Source: Nitrospirota bacterium | GTDB lineage: Bacteria > Nitrospirota > Nitrospiria > Nitrospirales > UBA8639 | Direction of reading: 5' to 3' | NCBI GenBank assembly: GCA_003228495.1 | Contig: QIDY01000155.1 | Coordinates: 1 to 5,406, forward strand | DNA: 5,406 nt | In this document: positions 1-5,378 of the stretch, one piece after another | Numbering within the stretch: the first letter of the stretch is position 1 | Layout of the letters: each line of letters begins with the position of its first letter | The notes under the pieces: model-generated | What the model was told of the DNA's origin: nothing | The model's database searches: none | What the model saw: only the letters and a program-made list of their open reading frames with translations | Position numbers and translations under genes: made by a program

Positions 1-318
1 AGCAATCGAAATGATCGCGCCAACAACGAACGCGATGGCGGTATAAATCCCTTCATTCACATAGTCGGTGTGATGATCATCAATGAGGACCGCAATGATT
101 GCCGCGAAGACCACCATAAAGATAGCCATGAATTTATATTCCTGCTTGAGGAATGCCATGGCTCCATTGGCGATAGCCGAGTGAATCTTAGCCAGACGCT
201 TCTTGAGGTCGGGGTCGTCGATGCCTAAATCGATGGGGATTTTTTGAATCGAGGAAGAATAATAAAACGCGATGACCAATCCCAGAAATGAGAGGGCCAG
301 AATAATCGTTATCGCCAT
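1..318 (-). CDS. hppA: Membrane-bound proton/sodium-translocating pyrophosphatase, N-terminal part (runs off left edge)
   Basis: Translating the minus strand from the ATG at 318 gives 106 uninterrupted codons to the window edge. Hydrophobic segments lie at about residues 2-20, 63-79 and 91-106, with a charged stretch (DDPDLKKRL) between the first two. The stretch IHSAIANGAMAFLKQEYKF (residues 45-63), followed by AIAFVVGAIISIA (94-106), matches the start of the K+-dependent or K+-independent H+/Na+-pyrophosphatase family, in which a helix with a G-A-x-A-F-L-x-x-E-Y pattern precedes an F-x-x-G-A-x-x-S segment. These proteins have about 16 membrane helices and couple PPi hydrolysis to ion pumping across the cytoplasmic membrane. 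The catalytic DxxxD and GNxxx(A/G) motifs lie outside the window, so ion specificity cannot be judged. A TTGGAGAT ribosome binding site lies 9 bases upstream of the start. The family call rests on motif recognition; only about one seventh of the protein is visible. Confidence 0.85.
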   Translation of the reverse strand, partial: MAITIILALSFLGLVIAFYYSSSIQKIPIDLGIDDPDLKKRLAKIHSAIANGAMAFLKQEYKFMAIFMVVFAAIIAVLIDDHHTDYVNEGIYTAIAFVVGAIISIA

Positions 319-327
319 GTTAAATAG

Positions 328-333
328 ATCTCC
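328..333 (-). promoter_or_regulatory. Ribosome binding site of hppA
   Basis: On the minus strand the bases read GGAGAT, within TTGGAGATC. They end 9 bases before the ATG at 318, which is good spacing for a Shine-Dalgarno site and fixes the hppA start codon. Confidence 0.7.
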
Positions 334-566
334 AAGTATTTTTAAGAGAACGGACTCAAGAAGATTACACTCATGAACAAGGCCAACTGTTCACAACAGC
401 CCGACACATTCGTACATCGAACTTCCTTATGATGAACACAGAAAAGTACTCACTTTTTGCATCAATCACTGAATGAAGTCAGACTTACCGGGGAGTAAAA
501 CACAATGTGAGGGACTGTCTTAAACCGGCCAGATAAAATAACGACACCGCATGATAAATGTTATAT

Positions 567-591
567 GTAGTACCCTTGTCAAAGGCACTAC
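567..591 (-). repeat. Inverted repeat with 11-bp arms, possible hairpin or operator
   Basis: The two 11-base arms (GTAGTACCCTT and AAGGCACTAC with its preceding A) flank a 3-base centre. As plus-strand RNA the stem has two mismatches. As minus-strand RNA both mismatches become G-U wobbles, giving an unbroken 11-pair stem, GUAGUGCCUUU against AAGGGUACUAC with a 3-base loop. Selection on a minus-strand transcript is therefore plausible. The minus-strand sequence after it is AT-rich (ATATAACATTTATC) but lacks a run of T, so it is a poor rho-independent terminator. A perfect TTGACA lies across the centre on the minus strand, but no well-spaced -10 follows. It could be the 3' end of the rluE-like transcript, an operator ahead of hppA, or an RNA leader hairpin. 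Confidence 0.5.
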
Positions 592-731
592 CCTAAATGT
601 TGAGTATGAAGAGGTCTCTATTGTACCTGTCTTTGAGATAATGTTCAAGGTAGAAACCCTTATGTAAGAGAAATTTTTTCTTCAACTCTTTCGCAAACCA
701 GTCTCCTCTCAGACCCCAAGCTATTGGGCCT

Positions 732-1328
732 TCAACTAGGCTTCAGCAAACTCTGGAGTTCGTTAAGCCGCAGAACTCGCCATTCTCCCGGTGCCAGCGT
801 TCCCAATTGGATAGACCCAATAGCTACACGAATCACGCGCAACGTGGGGTGTCCCACCTGAGCTGTCATGCGGCGGATTTGCCGATTCATACCTTCATGG
901 ATTTCCATTTGCAACCACGCAGTGGGCACCGACTTTCGAAAACGGATGGGGACAGGGCGCGGATGAACCGTCGGTTCTTTCGAAAGAAGCGTAACTCGTG
1001 CCGGACGAGTCCGTTTGCCTTTCACCATCACCCCCTGTCGCAATGGCACAAGAACCGCTTCATCCGGAATACGCTCCACTTGCACCAGATAGGTCTTGGG
1101 AATTCTGTAGGAGGGTGAGGTTAAGTGAGATACAAGATCTCCATCCGATGTCAGCAATAATAAGCCTTCACTATCCATATCCAATCGACCAGCCGGATAG
1201 ACGTGCGGGACCTCCACATAGTCAGCCAAGGTCGGACGACCTTCCGCATCGGTAAATTTCGACAGAACGCCATAGGGCTTATGAAAAACCAAGTTGCAAG
1301 GAGCACCTCCAGGCTTTTTGTTGATCAT
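732..1328 (-). CDS. rluE: RluE-family 23S rRNA pseudouridine synthase
   Basis: The protein is 198 residues from the ATG at 1328. It belongs to the RsuA/RluB/RluE group that isomerises a uridine in rRNA to pseudouridine. Motif I is present as GRLDMDSEGLLLLTSDG, with the catalytic aspartate in RLD at about residue 50 of this start. The opening HKPYGVLSKFTDAEGRPTL and the later RKSVPTAWLQMEIHEGMNRQIRRM then TLRVIRVAIGS follow the order seen in E. coli RluE (ψ2457), including the RK-S-(I/V)-PT-(S/A)WL segment typical of that subgroup. There is no N-terminal S4 domain, as expected for RluE and unlike RsuA or RluB. The start is uncertain: an in-frame TTG at 1349 would add 7 residues, just inside a stop, and neither site has a good ribosome binding site. 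The gene is divergent from hflK across about 150 bases and probably monocistronic. The family is secure; the exact target uridine is inferred from subgroup likeness. Confidence 0.88.
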   Translation of the reverse strand: MINKKPGGAPCNLVFHKPYGVLSKFTDAEGRPTLADYVEVPHVYPAGRLDMDSEGLLLLTSDGDLVSHLTSPSYRIPKTYLVQVERIPDEAVLVPLRQGVMVKGKRTRPARVTLLSKEPTVHPRPVPIRFRKSVPTAWLQMEIHEGMNRQIRRMTAQVGHPTLRVIRVAIGSIQLGTLAPGEWRVLRLNELQSLLKPS

Positions 1329-1503
1329 GTGAGAAAATGGTATGAACAAGTTAGCTTATGTCTCAAACAGCAAATATTCAATACAACTAGCATTTCGTTC
1401 CTTTTGATTGCCCCATCTGAAATTTTCTGTTACCGTAAAGGTGAATTCACACCACATAGCATGCACATCACACCTTCTTGACTTCAACTAACAGGACTTA
1501 TTT

Positions 1504-2526
1504 ATGGCATGGGAACCTAAAGATCCATGGGGCGGCAGCGGGAAAGATCCGCTGGATGAAGCCTTACGCAAGGCCCAAAATCAAATCAAGAATCTCATCC
1601 CCGGACGGGGCTTCAAAGCCATCATCTATATTGTGCTTGCGGTCTTGGCCCTCTGGCAATCCGTCTTTATTGTCGCGCCTGACGAGCAAGGCTTGGTCAA
1701 ACGATTCGGGGATATCGTCCGAGTGGTGGAGCCTGGCCCCCACTTTAAGATTCCTTTTGCGGAAACGGTCGATACCCCCAAAGTTGAAAAACTTCATCGA
1801 GTAGAAGTCGGCTTCCGTACAGACCGGGGACGGACAAGGTTTGTTCCTCGCGAAGCGCTCATGCTAACGGGAGATACGAACATTCTCTCGCTCGAATTTA
1901 TCGTCCAATATAAAATTAAGGATGCGAAAAATTTTCTCTACAAAATCGCCGACGTGGAAAACACTATTCATAACTCTGCTGAAGCCGCCATGCGAGAAGT
2001 CATCGGCAAAAGCAAGATTGATGAAGCCTTAACGGTTGGGAAGGCCGAAATTCAACAAAACACCCAGGTCTTGCTTCAAGGAATCCTTGATCAATACCAG
2101 GCTGGTGTACAGATCGCCCAGATCCAACTCCAGGACGTCAATCCACCAGACGCCGTCGCCGCCGCTTTCAAAGATGTGGCCAGCGCGAAAGAAGATCGGG
2201 AAAAGTTGATCAATCAGGCTCACGGTTACCGCAATGACCTCATCCCCAGAGCCAAGGGGGAAGCGGCGCAAGAAATCAATCAAGCCAAAGCCTACGCCCA
2301 ATCTAGAATTAACCGATCCGAAGGAGATGCTAATTACTTCCTTCAAACGTTAAAAGAATACAAGCAAGGGAAAGACGTGATTAGCAAACGCGTGTATATC
2401 GAAACCATGGAAGAAGTCCTTTCCAATACTGAAAAAATCATTCTTGATTCCAACGCCGCGAAAAACGTGTTGCCCTATCTTCCCTTAGATCGTCTCAGTA
2501 AATCTCGTGGAGGTGGCGCACAATGA
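1504..2526 (+). CDS. hflK: HflK, SPFH-domain membrane subunit of the FtsH-modulating complex
   Basis: This 340-residue protein starts MAWEPKDPWGG, the W-N/P-x-x-G-rich style of HflK N-termini, though the usual Gly/Pro-rich cytoplasmic arm is much shorter here than in proteobacterial HflK (over 400 residues). One transmembrane helix lies at about residues 38-57, followed by APDEQGLVKRFG, the start of the SPFH (band 7) domain. The HflK signature follows: ALMLTGDTNILSLEFIVQYKI, then a VNPPDAVAAAF block with a charged coiled coil (KDVASAKEDREKLINQA), GEAAQEINQAKAYAQ and a C-terminal YIETMEEVLSNTEKIIL. HflK and HflC assemble into a large dome around FtsH in the cytoplasmic membrane and limit its access to membrane substrates. 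An AGGA at 1493-1496 sits 7 bases before the ATG. No convincing -35/-10 pair was found in the 150-base upstream gap. The stop overlaps the hflC start by ATGA. Confidence 0.93.
   Translation: MAWEPKDPWGGSGKDPLDEALRKAQNQIKNLIPGRGFKAIIYIVLAVLALWQSVFIVAPDEQGLVKRFGDIVRVVEPGPHFKIPFAETVDTPKVEKLHRVEVGFRTDRGRTRFVPREALMLTGDTNILSLEFIVQYKIKDAKNFLYKIADVENTIHNSAEAAMREVIGKSKIDEALTVGKAEIQQNTQVLLQGILDQYQAGVQIAQIQLQDVNPPDAVAAAFKDVASAKEDREKLINQAHGYRNDLIPRAKGEAAQEINQAKAYAQSRINRSEGDANYFLQTLKEYKQGKDVISKRVYIETMEEVLSNTEKIILDSNAAKNVLPYLPLDRLSKSRGGGAQ
2509..2514 (+). promoter_or_regulatory. Ribosome binding site of hflC inside the end of hflK
   Basis: GGAGGT, within GTGGAGGTGG, lies 8 bases before the hflC ATG and is encoded by the consecutive glycine codons near the hflK C-terminus. 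Together with the ATGA overlap it indicates coupled, efficient translation of hflC by ribosomes finishing hflK. Confidence 0.8.
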
Positions 2527-3383
2527 AAAGTAATCTCATACTTGGGGTCGTTTTAGTCTTGGGACTACTCATTACGTTGGGACTCTCGCCATTTTTCGTA
2601 GTCGATTTAACGGAAACAGCTATTGTAGTGGCCTTAGGGAAACCACAACGGACCATCACGGAGCCAGGGCTCAAATTTAAAATTCCCTTCTACCACCAAG
2701 TCACCTTCTTTGATAAACGCTACTTGGATTATGACGCCCCGGCCCGTGATGTTATTACCAGTGATAAAAAAACCCTAGTTATCGACAATTTTGCCAAATG
2801 GCGGATTGTGGATCCGTTGAAAGTGTATCAAGCGTTTCAGACGCAACGCGGCGCCCTCCAACGCTTAGATGACATTGTGTATTCCGAACTTCGGGTTGAA
2901 CTGGGCCGGCATGAACTCGAAGAAATTGTTTCCGCTAACAGGGCGCTGATCATGAAACTCGTTTCTGATCGATCCAATGAGAAAGCTTCGGTGTATGGGT
3001 TGGAAGTCTTAGACGTGCGAATCAAACGTGCCGACCTGCCGGAACAAAATGAAAAGGCCATATTCCAACGGATGCAAGCCGAGCGGGAACGCAAAGCCAA
3101 GGGATATCGCGCGCAAGGCGAAGAAGAAGCCCAGAAAATACGCTCTGAAGCGGAGAAAGATAAAGAAATTATTTTAGCCGAAGCCTACAAAATCTCCCAG
3201 GAACTTAGAGGGGCAGGTGAGGCCAAAGCCTATAAAATATATGCGACCGCGTACAAACAAGACCCGAAGTTTTTTGAATTTATCCGGACAATGGAAGCCT
3301 ATAAGAAAACGTTTGCTAAAGATACCACGATGGTCCTCACCCCAGACTCCGAATTTCTCAAATACCTCAAAAAGCGCTACTAG
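2523..3383 (+). CDS. hflC: HflC, SPFH-domain partner of HflK
   Basis: This 286-residue protein has an N-terminal membrane anchor at about residues 5-27 and then FFVVDLTETAIVVALGKPQ, the beginning of the band 7/SPFH domain. Typical HflC blocks follow: EPGLKFKIPFYHQVTFFDKR, the DVRIKRADLPE segment near residue 165, and IFQRMQAERERKAKGYRAQGEEEAQKI, which opens a long charged, alanine-rich coiled coil. The C-terminal part (KFFEFIRTMEAYKKTF, then DSEFLKYL) is also family-like. E. coli HflC is about 334 residues, so this is a compact but complete form. It is expected to form the hetero-oligomeric HflKC cage around the FtsH protease, mostly on the periplasmic side. It overlaps hflK by 4 bases with a strong ribosome binding site. 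ftsH itself is not in the window. No clear terminator follows, so transcripts may continue into the pentapeptide-repeat gene 60 bases downstream. Confidence 0.93.
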   Translation: MKSNLILGVVLVLGLLITLGLSPFFVVDLTETAIVVALGKPQRTITEPGLKFKIPFYHQVTFFDKRYLDYDAPARDVITSDKKTLVIDNFAKWRIVDPLKVYQAFQTQRGALQRLDDIVYSELRVELGRHELEEIVSANRALIMKLVSDRSNEKASVYGLEVLDVRIKRADLPEQNEKAIFQRMQAERERKAKGYRAQGEEEAQKIRSEAEKDKEIILAEAYKISQELRGAGEAKAYKIYATAYKQDPKFFEFIRTMEAYKKTFAKDTTMVLTPDSEFLKYLKKRY

Positions 3384-3443
3384 ACGAGATCATTCCCTCC
3401 ATTGTTGTTAAATGCCTCTTTGACGCTCTCCGTCTTTTAGCGC

Positions 3444-4108
3444 ATGGCGAATCCAGAACACGTTAAGCGGTTGATTGACGGGGGCGTCGAAGAATGGAAT
3501 AAGTTCCGTCGTAACTCCCAATCGCCCCACAACCAGACCTCAGTGGCGCCGATCTCTCCGGCTATGACTTTACCGGGCTGGACTTAAACCACGCCGACCT
3601 GGAAGGCGCCGACCTCTCCGATGCCTATCTCTTTCGAGCCAATCTGACCGAAGCCAATCTGACCCGAGCCAACCTCACGGAAGCCGACATTCTGGAGGCG
3701 AATTTCATCAAGGCCAATCTTTCCTATGCGACTATGGTCAGAGTGGACTTAACTGCCACTGGGTTAATTGCCTGTAACTTAGAAGAGGCTAACCTGGAAG
3801 GGGCCAATCTCACGCGAGCCTCCCTTCCCTGGGGAAATCTTACCGGGGCCAATCTTTCAAAAACCAAATTGCATCTCACCGACTTGCGTGAAGCGAGATT
3901 AATTCAAGCCAACCTGGAAGGCGCATCCCTTCAAGATACCTCCCTCACCGGAACAATCCTACAAGAAGCCAACCTTCTTGGCGTGACTAACGTCTCCATC
4001 GATCTCCTTGCAAAAGCCAAAACTCTTTACCTGGCTCAACTGGATCAAGAACTGAAAGACCAACTTGTCAAGGACCATCCAAACCTCTTCGAAAAACCCC
4101 ATACTTAA
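3444..4108 (+). pseudogene. Pentapeptide-repeat protein gene with an apparent one-base frameshift
   Basis: The ATG at 3444 opens a frame reading MANPEHVKRLIDGGVEEWNKFRRNSQ, the usual N-terminal cap of this family (MANxEHxxxLxxGVxxWNxWR). That frame hits TAA at 3585. From about 3521 the -1 frame instead reads IAPQPDLSGADLSGYDF and stays open to TAA at 4106-4108. Restoring one A in the AA at 3520-3521 would join the parts into a 221-residue protein: cap 1-33, about 31 consecutive pentapeptides of A(D/N)LxX type at 34-188, and a C-terminal helix LAKAKTLYLAQLDQELKDQL typical of such proteins. The repeats would form a right-handed quadrilateral β-helix, probably cytoplasmic as there is no signal peptide; the function of this subgroup is unknown. 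The sequence at the joint is not a canonical slippery heptamer. The first ATG after the break is at 3734, mid-helix. The start has no clear ribosome binding site. Either a sequencing or assembly indel or a recent mutation explains this; the repeats show no further decay. Confidence 0.82.
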
Positions 4109-4169
4109 AGTATCTTGAACCCATTTCGCTTTAAAATTAAGGTTCCTGACACCTTTAATGCCCTCTTTC

Positions 4170-4204
4170 GAGCCTGCCTTGGTTGGGATGGCAGGCTCAC
4201 TTTT
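4170..4204 (+). terminator. Rho-independent terminator closing the plus-strand gene group
   Basis: GAGCCTGCC at 4170-4178 pairs perfectly with GGCAGGCTC at 4190-4198 across an 11-base loop, and ACTTTT follows. The 9-bp GC-rich stem with a short T-tract on the plus strand fits a terminator about 60 bases after the pentapeptide-repeat gene. The minus-strand side has no T-tract, although the same stem overlaps the stop codon of the convergent TetR gene, so any effect on that transcript would be weaker. Confidence 0.72.
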
Positions 4205-4784
4205 GGTGAAGTAGGGCTTTGTCAATCAACGCCTTTGCCGCTCGCTTGGCGATCTGAGCGGCCTTGGGATTTTCAGAAACTTGGGCAGTTACGATGGCGC
4301 CTTCCAATAAAAGCGCAATCTCATCTGCAAGTTTTGCGGCCCCTACGATCCTAGCTTGATCGCACAGTTCTCGAATGTATCCTTTCATAAAGCGCTTATA
4401 TTCTTTGCATACCTGGCGAATGGGTGTATCGGTTTCGGAGTATTCCCCGATCGAGTTAATAAACATGCAACCGTAAAAATTGTTTTGCCCGAACCAGTGT
4501 TCGGCCACGTCAAACACCCCTAGAAGCCGAGCCTTCGGAGAATTGGGTTTGGCTTCCACCTGCCGCATAAAGGCATTGCGAAACTGCCCGTCATAATGCC
4601 GCAATGCCCCGAGCACCAACTCTTCTTTCGAGTGGAAATGGGCATACAGCGTTTTCTTTGTGACCCCGGAATGTTCCACGATTGCGTCAATGCCGGTGGC
4701 ATGAATCCCGTTCTTCGCAAATAATACCACCGCGGTCTTGAGGAGTTGCTCCCGCTTGGAGGGGCCGGCCCTTTTTCGTTTCAT
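4197..4784 (-). CDS. TetR/AcrR-family transcriptional repressor
   Basis: This 195-residue protein has the canonical N-terminal TetR DNA-binding domain: helix 1 at about residues 11-25 (REQLLKTAVVLFAKNG), then ATGIDAIVEHSGVTKKTLYAHF at 29-50 as the helix-turn-helix, and SKEELVLGAL leading into helix 4. The C-terminal ligand and dimer domain (about 62-195) contains FYGCMFINSIGEYSE at 103-117, similar to the G-C-x-F-x-N-x-x-x-E-(F/Y) segment of several multidrug or reactive-compound sensors. The inducer cannot be read from sequence. The basic N-terminus (MKRKRAGPSKR) is usual. The start ATG at 4784 has only a weak ribosome binding site (ATGAG touching it). The gene lies 44 bases after the DUF1330 gene on the same strand, probably in one transcript. 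A perfect palindrome in the divergent promoter at 5336-5351 is the obvious operator candidate, making this a local repressor by inference. Confidence 0.9.
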   Translation of the reverse strand: MKRKRAGPSKREQLLKTAVVLFAKNGIHATGIDAIVEHSGVTKKTLYAHFHSKEELVLGALRHYDGQFRNAFMRQVEAKPNSPKARLLGVFDVAEHWFGQNNFYGCMFINSIGEYSETDTPIRQVCKEYKRFMKGYIRELCDQARIVGAAKLADEIALLLEGAIVTAQVSENPKAAQIAKRAAKALIDKALLHQK

Positions 4785-4828
4785 CTCATTTCACTTTTTG
4801 TAACAAATCACGAAATATTCCTGGAAAA

Positions 4829-5134
4829 TTATGCCGATACTGTTACCCCTTCAGGGATCAGAATTATGGAGGCAGTTGATATTTCCTGTCTGAGTTTTAG
4901 AAGAGGAGCATATTCTTCGGAGTGGTACCAGGTTTTCGTTGCCTCCACATCAGGAAATTCCCACAGAACCGTTCTCCCCCGTAGCCAATTTCCCTCGACA
5001 ATGTGGGGCATATCAGATGCGGCCAACAATCTAGCCCCGTAACGTTCAACCTGCTTGACGATTACCGGAAAATAAGTCTGATCGAATTTCTTTTTGTCAT
5101 GGATATTGATGGCACTCATGATATAGGCCGCCAT
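4829..5134 (-). CDS. Small DUF1330-family protein (dimeric α+β barrel-like fold)
   Basis: From the ATG at 5134 the protein has 101 residues: MAAYIMSAINIHDKKKFDQTY, then VKQVERYGARLLAASDMPHIVEGNW, RTVLWEFPDVEATKTWYHSEEYAPLLKLRQEISTASIILIPEGV. The order AY-(I/V)-x-x-x-x-(I/V)-x-D, YGG/YGARxL, xEGxW, (V/L)xEFPxxExAxxWYxSxEY and R-x-x-(S/A)xxxxxIxxxEGV is the DUF1330 pattern, a small cytoplasmic ferredoxin-like fold that dimerises like the Dabb and YciI groups. No enzymatic role is established for most members. The frame stays open upstream to a GTG at 5287 (152 residues), but residues there do not resemble the family and neither start has a good ribosome binding site, so the domain-start ATG is preferred. 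It precedes the TetR gene by 44 bases on the same strand, suggesting co-transcription and shared control. Confidence 0.82.
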   Translation of the reverse strand: MAAYIMSAINIHDKKKFDQTYFPVIVKQVERYGARLLAASDMPHIVEGNWLRGRTVLWEFPDVEATKTWYHSEEYAPLLKLRQEISTASIILIPEGVTVSA

Positions 5135-5328
5135 CCTATTTTGGTTATGAGAATAAATCCCTTGGGGTCGAACATATCCTACATGGTTAAAAGGGTTTCT
5201 GTCAGAGTCATAATAGGGCGAAGTGATCTTAAGTAATTGATTGATTTGTTTTGGTTCTATCCTTACCCCTTCCAGTGAATCCCTCACATTGGATGAAAAT
5301 AAAATTTTAGAGGCGCATGAATTACCGC

Positions 5329-5357
5329 TTGACTTTACCGAACGTTCGGTATATTAT
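5329..5357 (+). promoter_or_regulatory. Strong sigma-70-type promoter of the right-edge gene
   Basis: TTGACT at 5329-5334 is a -35 with five of six consensus bases, and TATTAT at 5352-5357 is a -10 with five of six, separated by exactly 17 bases. The predicted start of transcription falls near 5364, about 15 bases before the ATG, so the leader is very short. The spacer is filled by the palindrome annotated separately. Confidence 0.78.
5336..5351. promoter_or_regulatory. Perfect 16-bp palindrome, probable TetR-family operator
   Basis: TACCGAACGTTCGGTA equals its own reverse complement over all 16 positions. It lies wholly between the -35 and -10 of the plus-strand promoter, so a bound dimer would exclude RNA polymerase. 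The length and symmetry are typical of TetR-family operators, and a TetR-family gene lies about 550 bases away on the other strand. No second copy was seen near the TetR or DUF1330 start codons. Pairing this site with that repressor is inference from proximity. Confidence 0.75.
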
Positions 5358-5367
5358 GAGCAATAAT

Positions 5368-5373
5368 AAGGAG
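5368..5373 (+). promoter_or_regulatory. Ribosome binding site of the right-edge gene
   Basis: AAGGAG, within TAAGGAGTGG, lies 5 bases before the ATG at 5379 and is close to the ideal Shine-Dalgarno sequence. It supports the start codon of the truncated gene and suggests high expression once derepressed. Confidence 0.8.
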
Positions 5374-5378
5374 TGGAC

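Larger units (their letters stand above)
319..731. other. Long gene-free interval between hppA and the rluE-like gene
   Basis: About 410 bases contain no credible open reading frame on either strand. Both flanking genes point left, so this is the 3' side of the rluE-like gene and the 5' leader of hppA. Visible structures are an 11-bp-stem inverted repeat at 567-591, a 6-bp stem with an 8-base loop at 374-393 (TGAACA...TGTTCA), a 6-bp stem at 442-457 (AAAAGT...ACTTTT), and a short CCCAA/TTGGG hairpin at 717-730 just after the rluE-like stop. None has a clear U-tract. I compared the leader with the fluoride riboswitch pattern by eye and did not see it. The hppA transcript could have a leader of about 200 bases or more. 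Confidence 0.6.

Noticed and set aside
319..566. Fluoride riboswitch ahead of hppA
   Set aside because: The characteristic GGxGAUGG and downstream GCUGAUG-type conserved blocks were not found in the minus-strand leader.
1413..1440. TTGATT as a -35 for hflK, and TTGAAT/CATAAG on the minus strand for the rluE-like gene
   Set aside because: Neither has a -10 of acceptable match at 16-18 bases spacing; calling them would be guesswork.
1441..1450. GTGAATTCAC palindrome upstream of hflK as an operator
   Set aside because: Ten symmetric bases without extension or a nearby convincing promoter can arise by chance; no matching regulator was seen.
807..1481. Three plus-strand ORFs of 85 to 103 codons opposite the rluE-like gene
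   Set aside because: They are antisense shadows of a well-conserved gene, lack recognisable motifs and have no supporting ribosome binding sites.
3421..3438. GACG-CTCTC-CGTC followed by TTTT after hflC, a possible terminator
   Set aside because: The stem is only 4 bp with no extension, too weak to call; the 9-bp stem at 4170-4198 is far better.
3515..3525. Programmed -1 frameshift site in the pentapeptide-repeat gene
   Set aside because: The local bases (TCC CAA TCG) do not form an X-XXY-YYZ slippery heptamer and no strong following hairpin was evident, so a simple indel is the simpler reading.
3734..4108. A separate 124-residue pentapeptide protein starting at ATG 3734
   Set aside because: The repeat continues without a break upstream of this ATG, there is no ribosome binding site, and the start would fall in mid-coil; it is the tail of the longer broken gene.
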